Below are positions 45,726 through 55,608 of a DNA stretch of 64,000 nucleotides, piece by piece; the first letter of the stretch is position 1, and each line of letters opens with the position of its first letter. Origin of the DNA: Papilionanthe hookeriana x Papilionanthe teres (taxonomy: Eukaryota > Streptophyta > Magnoliopsida > Asparagales > Orchidaceae); NCBI GenBank assembly GCA_022702705.1, contig CM040431.1:29961520-30025519 (forward strand), in the 5' to 3' direction. The position numbers and the translations under genes are program-made. The notes under the pieces are model-generated. The model did no database searches, was not told the DNA's origin, and saw nothing but the letters and a program-made list of their open reading frames with translations.

Positions 45726-46367
45726 GTGCGGTTTTGGATGAATCTAAGCCATTCCTTCGTAAGAAATTATTCCAAATCCGATTTTACACCATTTTCTTCC
45801 TTAGGAACGACTAGAGACCAATCAATTCCATCCAAAATGGCCTCAAAATTCCTAGAAACCACAAAAACTGAAGTTTTTAGCCGGCTAAAATTTGTTAGTT
45901 CGGAGGCACAACGAATCTTCAACAAAGGCTTCATGAAGAAAAGACTTATCAAAGAAAGAGGATTCGTCAATAGAGTAGAGAATGCTACTACAAAAATCGA
46001 AGAAATGATCGCACAGCGGCATTGGGAGATATAATATGAACGAGATCTATAGATATCTGACTGATGAACCAAATGATTGGGAGTTACGAGAAGACGGATT
46101 AAAGGATTGGAGAAAGAATTGCAAAATGCGATGAATTCCATTGACAATATCTCTGATATGTTTGATCATATTGATTGGAGAATGAAGGAGCACTTTGATC
46201 ATACTGGACATCTGGAGGCTAATTTTATTCATTTACTAAGACATAAAGGATGGATTAATGAAGAATCTACTGCAGAATTCCCTTTCAGGCCTTTCTACAA
46301 TTTATTTGTGCACCTGCGTCGCATCGGAAATATCAGAGAAGATATTAGTTCAGACACGAAAGAGTAG
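45726..46367 (+). pseudogene. First extra 3' reading frame, coiled-coil-like, function unknown
   Basis: A 102-codon frame (45726-46034) and a 96-codon stretch in the same phase (46077-46367) are separated by several stops. The first part contains EVFSRLKFVSSEAQRIFNKG and MKKRLIKERGFV, which resembles the N-terminal text of plant Athila-type extra proteins. The second part (GLEKELQNAMNSIDNISDMF) looks helical and coiled-coil-prone. It does not contain the later blocks of the plant transposon protein domain, so it seems a partial or diverged sister of the next frame. No enzyme motif is present. Confidence 0.55.
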
Positions 46368-46751
46368 GAAGGATTTATATGTTTATGTTATATTTGTATG
46401 TGTGAGTGTTTGTTTTGGAGTTTAAGTTTTATTATGAGTCGAACTTTAGATTTGATAAGATTTTATGTAAATTGTTATGTCTCAGCATTTAGAGTATTGT
46501 GGTTTGGATTGCGATGCTGAGTGGTATGGATTTGAACAATTAATTTAAGTATGTGTGAAGTTGTTAGTGTGAAATTTGTAAGTTTCATGGATTTCATTTA
46601 TAAAGATATTTTGTTTGTTTTGTGTGAATTTTTGTAAGTACAGTACCTAATCTTCTTATTAATATTCAAATTAAGTGATCGGAAGATTGATTAATGGCAA
46701 TTCGAGGTTGAAAATGATTCACGAATTTCAAAAATTGAAAATTTTTGGAAC
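46368..46751. other. Spacer between the two extra frames
   Basis: T/G-rich sequence with no reading frame. It leads into the next palindrome cluster. Confidence 0.5.
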
Positions 46752-46882
46752 CTCGCTGACAGTGAGAAAACCCGCTGACAGTGAGACCGAGCTCGCCGAC
46801 GGCGGATTTTTCCCGAAATTTTTGCCTTTTGTAATTAATTAGCTCTCCGACGGTGAGAAAAATCTCGCTGACAGCGAGAATG
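46752..46882 (+). repeat. GC-palindrome cluster upstream of the second extra reading frame
   Basis: Five degenerate units of the same palindrome occur (CCTCGCTGACAGTGAG, CCCGCTGACAGTGAG, CTCGCCGACGGCGG, CTCTCCGACGGTGAG, CTCGCTGACAGCGAG). Several preserve the arm symmetry by paired changes. Confidence 0.85.
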
Positions 46883-47234
46883 CGAAAAGACCTCTATTGG
46901 ACCGGTCAACCGACACTATTCATCATCCTCTTCCTAAAATTTTCGAAAAAACCGACCTAGGGCTTGAGAGATCTTGGATTTGAAGCGATTTCAACACTTT
47001 TTGACACCTGATTTCATCTTCCCTTGGTAAGAGCTTCACTCCTATGCAAAAATTTTTATTTTCACCATTGATTTCTTCTACATTGGGATATTTTGAAAAA
47101 TTTTGAAATGTGAAGAAAATACTTGGAAGAATTTCATAGAAATCGATTTAAATGGATTTTAGTTGTTGTGGGAAGCCTCTTTAGTAATATTTTGGAGTTT
47201 AGTTAAAAATTTTGTAAATTTCACAGATCGAGAA

Positions 47235-48418
47235 ATGGCTCCACGACAAAAGCGACGATTAGATTTTGACGAAACTCGATTCATTAATGCAAGAGCACAA
47301 ACACGATATTTTCAAAATATTCAAGCAAGAAAGTGCATACAAGATCGAGTTTTCAAGAATCCAAGAGGAGAAGTAGAGCGAGTTATAAAGGAGCGAGGAT
47401 GTGAAAACTTCGTTTCGTTACCAACGGAGCAAATTGTGGAAGTAGTAAAAGAATTTTATGCAAATTTAACACGAGTGAAGATGCACCGAGTAGAGGTTAG
47501 AGGATTTTTCGTAGATTTCAGCGCTGCTAGAATAAACACATATTATGAAGTTCAAGACACCTGGAGCTAATATGAAACTTTTGGAACTATGGAAGGACCA
47601 CTGGAAGAGGTGATTGACTTTCTCACTGATGGGAAAGGAGTCTGGAAGATAAAGCAGCGAGAACGGGTAAACTTCCCTCTTTCTATGCTAAATGCAACAT
47701 CTAAAGCTCGACATTATTTTATTTGCTCTACTTTGTTACCTACCTACCACCATAGTGAGGTAAGAAGAGATAGAAGCGGTTACGAATTTCGTATTCGGAA
47801 CTGAAGAGTATTAATGTGGGAAATGTTATATATAAAAACATATTAGCCACTGCTAGAAATGAAAGTGGAGGAGGATTAGGACATCCTGGTCTTATCTATG
47901 CACTTTTCCAATTATCTGGGGTAGAGGCAAGAGATGATGAGGAATTGATAGAGCCTATGAAACCCCTTACTCAGGCTAATATAAAGAAATATGAATCCCA
48001 CGAAGGATGGCGATCTGGGACAAGGGATTATGTACCTTCTTCAAGTAGAGATATACCCTCTACTAGTTATGAACCACCCCCTCAGTACACTACTCCTACA
48101 CTTCAAGATCTGATGAATGAATTAACCCTGCGTAGAAAGAGCTTTGAGTCATTTGGAGAAAATATGGAAAGAAGATTTGAGCATATAGATCAAAGAATTG
48201 GAGGCTTGGAGAGAAGACACGATTATGATAACGAATATCTCCAGCGACATTCGGAATACGAGATTGCATACTATGAAGCTGAACGTCGTTATAGGAGTGG
48301 TGATTTAGATGTTGTCTTTCCTGAGTGCCCTCGATATTCACAGTACAAGCTTGCTCAGCCTTCTCAGCCTGGAGATCAGGGAGACGACATAGTTTGGGAT
48401 TTTAATGTAGAAGATTAG
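47235..48418 (+). pseudogene. Athila-type extra protein (putative plant transposon protein domain)
   Basis: The ATG at 47235 (MAPRQKRRLDFDETRF) opens a frame with VIKERGCENFVSLPTEQIVE, VVKEFYANL and VEVRGFFVDFSAARINTYYE. A stop lies at 47568. The same phase continues with EVIDFLTDGKGVWKIKQRER and CSTLLPTYHHSEVRRDRSGY. One frameshift near 47805 leads into VNVGNVIYKNILATA-type text and GLGHPGLIYALFQLSGVEA, then a Pro/Ser and coiled-coil tail to 48418. These blocks define the plant transposon protein domain seen in Athila elements. Its role is unknown; it lies where retroviruses carry env. One stop and one shift break it. Confidence 0.8.
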
Positions 48419-49719
48419 AGTCTTTGTTTAGTTTGTTTGATTTGTTTAGATTTGTTGTTTTGCAAACTTTATTATTTCTGTGTGTAATATTTTAGTACTT
48501 TCTGTGGACTTTGGACTTGATATGTTGTTGTTTGCTTGAGTAGTGATATTAAATTTCTTATGTGTGTTAAATTAGTTGCAAATTTTTATATATATAGGAT
48601 GTTAGTTTTTCTTTAATGTATTGTTTAAATTGTAAATGTATTTGTAGTAACAAATTAAGTTTTATTTGTTATGTTTGATACTTATTTTAAAAATTTCCAT
48701 CCCTGCACTTTCTTTTTAAATATTATATATGGAAGAATACTAACGATACGGAGTTACGTAAGTAATGAAAAAGCATGCAAAAATTTCAAAGAAAAGAAAT
48801 ACCTAAAGCTCAAAGGTATGATGAATTTTATATACTTTCCATTTTTCACTATATAGTATAGATAAAAAAATTTAAGTTTGGGGGAAGGTAAAAATACAAA
48901 TTTAATTATTAAATTGTTCTCAAATTCTATTTTCAAAAATTATTAAATGATTTTCTATACTAATTTTCAATTCAATAAATATGAGTTGCTTTATTTAATT
49001 ATTATATAAAGTTAAAGAAAATACTTCTAGTAATTCAATTAAATTAATAGAAGAATATATTTGGTTAAAAGGAATAAGAATATAGTAGACTATTTAAAGT
49101 AAGGAAAACTATATTCTAAAAATTGGAAATTCTTAAGTATATAGATGAAAAAGAAAGAATAGAAATTTAATGAAGTAAAAATTATGAAATATATATAAGC
49201 AAAGAAGTATTTTAAGTTTCAAATTTAGGAAGAGAAATTGAAGTTCAAAATTATTAACAGGCTTTCCAGATACAGTAATCCTCACTTAAAAAAAAAGAAA
49301 AAGAAAAGAAAAAAAAAATATAAGTGAGGAGAAGCTCGAGGAGATGCCTTATTAAAAATTGGCTTCAATGGATTTAACCTAAAGGGTAAAACTTAACTAT
49401 ATTTCTAAACTTATATTTATGGATTAGTATTTTACTAAATAGAGTATTCTTGAATTTCCTATCATCTAAATATCTTAAGTAATTTATTAATTTTTAATAT
49501 TGTCTTTCCTAAAATAAATAGAAAGCTAGAAATCTTAGACCTAATAACTAAATAATCTTATCTCTATAAAATTAATTGAAATTACTTAGAAATATTTCTT
49601 TTTAACTTTATTATAATGTTATTTAAAATTAATTCATATATTATTTGAGTTGAAAAATTCTATTATAGAAATCATTATTTTTATTTAGTATTAAAATTAC
49701 TTGAGGACAAGTAATAATT
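48419..49719 (+). other. Untranslated 3' internal region with early polypurine tract and hairpin
   Basis: Very AT-rich. At 48874-48888 an AGTTTGGGGGAAGG tract looks like a better polypurine primer than the one at the LTR. At 49279-49330, TCCTCACTTA and TAAGTGAGGA form a 10-bp stem around a 32-base A-rich purine loop. No coding frame is recognisable. Confidence 0.6.
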
Positions 49720-49734
49720 AAGTTTGGGGTATTT
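49720..49734 (+). promoter_or_regulatory. Polypurine tract at the 3' LTR
   Basis: AAGTTTGGGGTATTT precedes the LTR start. This is the usual place for plus-strand priming, although T interruptions weaken it. Confidence 0.6.
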
Positions 49735-51248
49735 TGATCACAGAAAAATATGTTAAGAAATTCATACATATTTTTGATGAAATTGCACTTAAAGAAAAAC
49801 ATTTTCTTTATTTTATTGCAGGAATGAAGATTTATTGGTGATAGAAGCAAAATGCATGAAATGGAACAAATTTGGATCAAAAAGGAGGAAATTCATGCAA
49901 ATATAACTACTTCGCCGAAGGCAAGATCGAGGCCGCCGACGGCGAGATCGTGAGGAGAAATTTCTGAAGGAATTATAACTACCTCGCTGACAGCGAGCCC
50001 GAGCCCGCCGACAGCTAGATCGCGCGGTTTGAAGACCTTCTAGAAGCCCCGCTGCGAGCTAGTTCAAAATGCATATACATTGAACCTGGACAATTTTTGA
50101 AGAGGTGTTTAAGCACCCCTTGGACCTTTGCTTACCTCTATAAATAGAGGCCGAATTCTAGAGTCTTAAGTGTGTCTTTTAAGTCTTACTGCGAGTCTAT
50201 TTCTAGTGTCTTAAGTGTAGTTTGAGTGAGTTTATTAGTTTAATTGAGTACTTATTTAGTTGTTGTACTTAGAAGGAAAAGTCAAAGGAACTTCGAGGAG
50301 TATGCTTAGGAAGGAAATTAAGATAAGTATCTTTGTTTATTGTTTTTAACTTTAAATGAAATCCATGCTTTGTTTTATTCTCATGCATTCGAGTAGTTTT
50401 CTTAGTCTTTCTCCTTGTTTATGAAAATTATGTGGTGATGAAATTAAATAAAGGCACTTAATATAATATAAATAAATTGTGATAATTTTTACTTAAAACT
50501 TAATTTACTTTCAATCCGGCCGATTGAGTAGTTAAAATATGTTGAATTATCAACTATAGTAAAAATTACATCCAATATTTAGGGAAATCAAAAGCCTTAG
50601 AAGGAGGGTGCTAATAAATAGGGAAATATTAATTATCGGGCGTAGAATTGGATATTTTAGTGTGACAGATTAAAATACTAAATTCGATCCTACTGTTTGA
50701 GAGCTGAAGTGTAGATGTTAGCCCTCAGGTGAGGGGAACGTAAGAGCTCTGAAGTGGCAGCCAGTATCCTCCCAGCCTAGCCGCAGATTCAGTAATCAAA
50801 CATAGGATTAGTCAATGTTCTTTGCACCTGGTCCAAAGGGTAAAGAATAGGAATGCTCCTATTTGTCACAATACAATTTAAAAAAAATTCTAATTAAATT
50901 CATCATTTCACTTAATTTTCTAAAAACAAGGAGAATGCTACTTTTTCTGAATTAATTAAATCAACTTATTTTAAGCATTAGTTTACTTTAGTTTATTATA
51001 GTTACTTAGAATTTCTGTTCACTTTATTAAGTAATTCCTTTAAATTTAGTCGATAACAATTACGTTAAAAACTTCCCGTGGGATAGATAACTAGGACTCC
51101 ACTAGTAGCCTTGTATTACTTGATACGATACGTATACTTGCGTAGAATCCACATTATACATTAAATCATATTCTTATATTTAAAGCGGGATCAAGTTTTT
51201 GGTTCCGTGGCTATAAACATAAATTACATACATACAAAAAGTGGGTCA
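49735..51248 (+). repeat. 3' LTR
   Basis: It starts TGATCACAGAAAAATATG and ends AAAAAGTGGGTCA. The palindrome cluster lies at 49911-50062 and the TATA box (CTATAAATAG) at 50138-50147. Compared with the 5' LTR it has an extra unit near 49915-49945 and lacks about 25 bases near 50050. Confidence 0.95.
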
Positions 51249-51253
51249 GACGT
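51249..51253 (+). repeat. Target-site duplication GACGT, right copy
   Basis: It matches 38401-38405 and is followed at once by the resumed LINE coding frame. Confidence 0.95.
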
Positions 51254-52917
51254 GTTACTATTCTTAAAAGTGTTCTCACTTCTCTTCCTCTTTATACTTT
51301 ACAAATTATGAATATGCGTGATACTATTATTAAGAAGATTGAAACTCTTTTTAATAAGTTTCTCTGGGAAGGAAACTACCATTCTAAAATCCATTGGAGA
51401 AGTTGAGACAAGCTTTGTAAACCTACTGATCTTGGTGGTTTGGGTTTTTGTAGTTTAGCTGATTCTATCAAAATTAACTTCATGAAGCTTTGGTTCAGAT
51501 TTCGTCGGAATAACTCCTTATGGCTTCCTTTATGCATTCTAAATATTGTGGCTTGAGTCATCCTCTTGCTATTACTTATAAAAGGAATGATTATTTTATT
51601 TGGAAATAAATGTTGCTTGCTGCCAGAAACACTGAGTTATTGATGTGCTGGGATGTTTGTAAAGGGATTGTTCTTTCTGGTTTGATGATTGGTTGGGTTG
51701 TGGGGCTTTAGCTGATTTTTATGGTGGGCAGCTGACATTAATATCAAGGTTAATGATTTGTTACTAAATAACAGATGGTGTTTGAGAAAGCTTCATAATT
51801 TGGTGCATATTAATGATGCTACTTTTATTTCTAATATTCCTATTTGTGTGGATAATCCTGATGTCCCTAAGATTAAAGGGAAGCTGGGTGAGTCTGATGC
51901 TAAAAGTTTTGCTTGCTCTTTTCCTCAGTTACAGGGCTTGAATATGAAATGGATTTGGAATCCTTGGCTTAAGCCTTCCATATCCTTCTTTGTTTGGAGA
52001 GTTTTTCATAATATTGTTCCTACTAATGATATTCTTAAGATGAAATGTTTGAGATTACCTTCTTGTTGTACTCTTTGCAATGCTAATGATGAATCTATTC
52101 ATCATCTTTTTATTGAATGCCCTTTTGCTAAAGATATTTGGAGGAAGAGTATTACTATTTTGAAGCTTAACAACAGGCTTATTCCTCATGTTAACATTAC
52201 TGATTTGTTTGAAGCTTGGATGATGTTAGGAATGAGGTTTTTTTGCCTCGGTTCCTGCTGTTATCATCTGGTTTATTTGGATAACTAGGAACCATGCTAG
52301 ATTCAACAATGTGGTTCCTAATGTGACTTCTACTATTTGAATGGTTTTTGTTTATCTGTTTAAAGGTTTGAATTTTTTAATTTTTAATAAGAAGCTATCG
52401 GCTAATATGAATAAGTTTCAACTTAAACTGTGTTTTTCTATTAACAAGTCTGCTACTTGCTATTCTTTTGTTAAATGGATTAAGCCGTGTGTTCCTTTTG
52501 TTAAGATTAGCATTGATGGTTGTTGGAATTCTTTTTCTACTAGTGTTGGTGGTGTTTGTAGAGATTTTTTGAGTTCTATTTTGTGTCGGTTTCGACCAGG
52601 TCTGTTTCTATTTCTCCTCTTGTTGCTGAAGCTGATGCTATGGTTTTTGGACTCCAGGTAGCTAAGCAAATTGGGTGGAAGTATATTGAAATTGAATCCG
52701 ATTCTTTGATTTTGTGGAAGTGCTGTTTTTTGCAGGAGGATCACTATTGGAGTATTAATATTCAATTGAAGAAAATTAGGGCTTTATCTCAACATTTATC
52801 ATCAAATGGTCTCATACTAAACGGGATGGTAATAAGGTTGCTCATTGGGTGGCTAACTTGGGTCTGAAGATTAGAGGTGCTTGGATTTCTAAGTTTGTTC
52901 CTTTTGAGCTGTTATAG
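51254..52917 (+). pseudogene. LINE ORF2, second part: zinc-binding domain and RNase H
   Basis: FNKFLWEGNYHSKIHW and DLGGLGFCSLADSIKINFMK are the post-RT blocks. The zinc-binding domain (about 51940-52140) reads WNPWLKPSISFFVWRVFHN, then CCTLCNANDESIHHLFIECP. A plant-type RNase H follows at 52495-52900: VKISIDGCWNSFSTSVGGVC, then after a frameshift LVAEADAMVFGLQVAKQIGW and IEIESDSLILWK. Several stops (51404 and 51605-51735) and at least two frameshifts make it inactive. Confidence 0.85.
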
Positions 52918-53130
52918 GTTGCTAATTTTATTTATGATTGTTTTCTTTTGTCTTCTTTTTGTGATGTGAGTTGTTCTTTTTTTTTGGATATTAGTCCTTA
53001 GTTTTTCCTTTTTTTGTGTTTGTTGTGTTGTAGTGTATTAGTTTGGACTTTTATCCATTTTTTTGTAACTTTTTTTTATTATTAACATGTAAGGAGCCGA
53101 ATAATGTTCTTTCTACTAAAACAAAAAGAA
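51254..53130 (+). mobile_element. L1-type LINE, 3' part after the Athila insertion
   Basis: ORF2 resumes with VTILKSVLTSLPLYTLQ and ends near 52917. About 200 bases of T/G-rich 3' UTR follow, with the A-rich tail ACTAAAACAAAAAGAAAAAAA near 53115-53138. A stop at 51404-51406 again falls on a conserved tryptophan position. Confidence 0.9.
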
Positions 53131-53910
53131 AAAAATTATAACATTTTTTATAGAAGAAACGAGTCATATTTTCCTCATCTTTTTTCAAAAAAAAAAAAAC
53201 AATTCAACTTCTCAAAGAAAACAAATAAATAAATCATTTTAGAAAAAAAATCTTAATTTAAAATTAAGGACTATGAGAGGAGAATTTAATGGGTACAAAA
53301 GTCAACATTCTAGAACTAATATAAATCTGTTTATTATATTTGCTATTTCTTTTTCATCAACTGTAATTTGTTTTGACATCAGTTGCTAAAGAATATTTAA
53401 TCATAAAAAAAATTATTAATAATAGTCACAAATTCAAATAAAAATGATTGAGAAAATATTTGAAAATGATTATTTTGTGCACAACATTACCATAATATAT
53501 TATTTTTAAAATTAAAATAATGATAATTTTGTGGTGATATGAAAGATTTACTTACTATAAATATAAAAAATAAAATTTACTCGTGTATGCAAATACTGTC
53601 GATGTTGACATCATTCTTCCACTGTCTTCAGCGAATGCGCGATTCCCTCCACCAACTCGAATCATGGCATTCGAACCACGCCCGCCATCTTTTCCATTCC
53701 TCATTCCATCGACTACCTCTCTTTTATCGCCGCCACCATCGCAATCATCATTCATGTATCTCCATCCCTACATCTCGCAAATGATGAATTCTTCCCTCCC
53801 AAGAAACGCAGACCCAATCATGGCACCTCTCCTCCCGCTCCTCAGTCTCTTTATCACCTCCTTCCTTCTCTCCCCCACTCTCTCACCATCTACCCGCAAT
53901 CCTAACCCTA
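53131..53910 (+). promoter_or_regulatory. Probable promoter and leader of the receptor-kinase gene
   Basis: AT-rich DNA follows the LINE tail. A TATA-like CTATAAATAT lies at 53555-53564, and then the sequence turns pyrimidine-rich (53650-53910), as in plant 5' leaders. Short overlapping frames here carry nothing recognisable. The LINE tail ends about 430 bases upstream of the TATA-like site. Confidence 0.4.
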
Positions 53911-55228
53911 ATGGCATTTATCTCCCTCCTCCTTGTTTTATCGTCACTCATCCCCTTCACTTCACCCGAACCACTCCCAGGGTTCCTCAGTCTGTCCTGC
54001 GGCGGTTCCACGCCCTTCACCGACTCGTCCAATATCTCATGGGTACCCGATTCCCCCTACATCAACCTTGGTCGTTCTGTCCCATCTCTACCCCTCCGCT
54101 TCTTTGCAGAATCCCCCTCCGGCCGCAATTGCTATCTCCTTGCTGTTGGTAACTTCTCCCTCTATCTCATCAGGGCGTCGTTCGCTTACAACAACTACGA
54201 CGGTAAGGGGCTCCCACCTGCCTTCACCGTTTCACTCGGTACCTCCATGTCTGCAGTCGTTAACCTGTCGCGCGCCGATCCGTGGGTGGAGGAATTTGTC
54301 TGGAAGGTCATTGGTGAGACGCTTCCCTTTTGCTTGATCTCTATTCCTGGCGCTGGGTTCCCTGTTATTTCCTCCCTCGAGGTGAGGCCTCTTCCGGCTG
54401 GAGCTTACGGGGCCAGCTCTGAGGAACTTAGGGATACTGTACTGAGGAAGAGATACAGAATTAATTGCGGTTCTCAACATAAAGGCCCTCTAAGGTAATG
54501 GGTTTTGCGTGTATCCAACTTCTTATACATTGCTTTTTAGTTTTTGGTGTGTGATGATTTTGAGTTTTGCAAGCAGATATCCTTTTGATTACTATGATCG
54601 GATATGGGAAGAGGACCAGAAATTCCACCCTTCCCGTTTATCCGGTGCGTTCTATATGCCTCTTGCTCTCAAATTTTCAGGGCTAAAAGAGAATCCTCCA
54701 CTTGTGGTTCTTCAGACCGCGAGGGTTCTGGCTAGAAGGAATGTTCTGAGCTATAGATTTCCCCTTGAGAAGCTTGGGAACTATTATCTGGTTATCTACT
54801 TTGCTGGTGTAATGCCGGTTTCTTCCTCCTTTGATGTTCTAGTTAATGGTAATGTTGTGAATTCGGATTATCAAGTGAGACATGCGGAGGCGAGTTCTGT
54901 TGTTTACTTGGCAAAAAACATAGAAAGGCTCAAGGTTTCGTTCAGGAACGTCAGTTTTTATCCACAAGTGAATGGAATTGAAATATATGAAGTCGTGAAC
55001 ATCCCTCCTGAATGCCCGGCAACTACAGGCAATTAATTCTTATGTTATTTGTGGCTGGTTAACTTCTAGTGGATGCATCCTGATTCATTTTTTCCTTTCC
55101 CGTAGAGCAGTTTCTGCTCTTCAGGTTATACAACAGTCAACTGGATTTGATCTAGGATGGGAAGATGATCCGTGCTCTCCAACTACTTGGAGTCATATTG
55201 GTTGCAATGGAAGTCTGGTGACTTCGCT
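53911..55228 (+). CDS. Malectin-like/LRR receptor kinase, exons 1-3 (At5g48740-like), partial
   Basis: Exon 1 (53911-54494) starts with a signal peptide (MAFISLLLVLSSLIPF). A malectin-like ectodomain follows: LSLSCGGSTPFTDSSNISWV, YLIRASFAYNNYDGKGLPPAF, SSLEVRPLPAGAYG. Exon 2 (54577-55028) continues with YPFDYYDRIWEEDQKFHP, YYLVIYFAGVMP and NGIEIYEVVNIPPE. Exon 3 (about 55108-55228) encodes ALQVIQQSTGFDLGWEDDPC and HIGCNGSLVTSL, the junction to the LRRs. This order is that of plant plasma-membrane receptor kinases of At5g48740 type. Intron 1 is GT-AG and joins in frame (CTAAG/ATATCC). The frame from exon 2 to 3 requires a GC-AG intron. All three exons are open. The LRR, membrane and kinase exons are not recognised before 64000, so the gene is truncated or has a very long third intron. 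Confidence 0.8.
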
Positions 55229-55608
55229 GTAAGTAAATGTTTTATTGTGATATGGGCTTTAGGATGTCCTTTTTTTGGGGGACATTTGAGCAAATTTAAT
55301 TACAAATATGGAAGATCTTAAACCCATGCCATCTTAGTTGAAACAATAAGTTCTCAACTAATAGATTCAGGGGACTTGCATGCTTAGGTTGTACTTATTG
55401 CAGTTGTTTAGTTCGGCCTACTGGACCCGACCAAAAATCGGCAATAATTTGACATGACTGGTAGAGTTGATAAATTTAGTGTTTGTATAAGTTTTTCCAT
55501 AGCGATATATGTCCACTAAAAGTATAATCAGAACATATAAAATTCCATGACACTCAAATATTTATCCACAAAGATATAGATAAACTTCGCTATATAATAA
55601 CTGATATA
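55229..55608 (+). other. Start of intron 3 (GTAAGT donor), no exon seen
   Basis: A GTAAGT donor follows exon 3 directly. The remaining sequence is intronic in appearance and ends at the RTE insertion. Confidence 0.5.

Larger units (their letters stand above)
38406..51248 (+). mobile_element. Complete Athila-like Ty3/gypsy LTR retrotransposon
   Basis: The element is 12,843 bp with LTRs of 1524 and 1514 bp, TG...CA ends and GACGT target duplications. It also has a tRNA-Asp primer site, a gag-pro-RT-RNase H-integrase order and two extra reading frames before the 3' LTR. The second of these matches the putative plant transposon protein domain typical of Athila elements. Nearly every open frame is broken by stops or small frameshifts, so it is a dead copy, although the LTRs are still alike. 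It sits in an L1 LINE and is therefore younger than that LINE insertion. The minus-strand element at 1-7330 is a family relative. Confidence 0.95.

Noticed and set aside
53583..54337. Overlapping 134-189-codon plus-strand frames
   Set aside because: They are shadow frames of exon 1 of the malectin-like gene in GC-rich sequence. Only the 53911 frame has domain support and a signal peptide.
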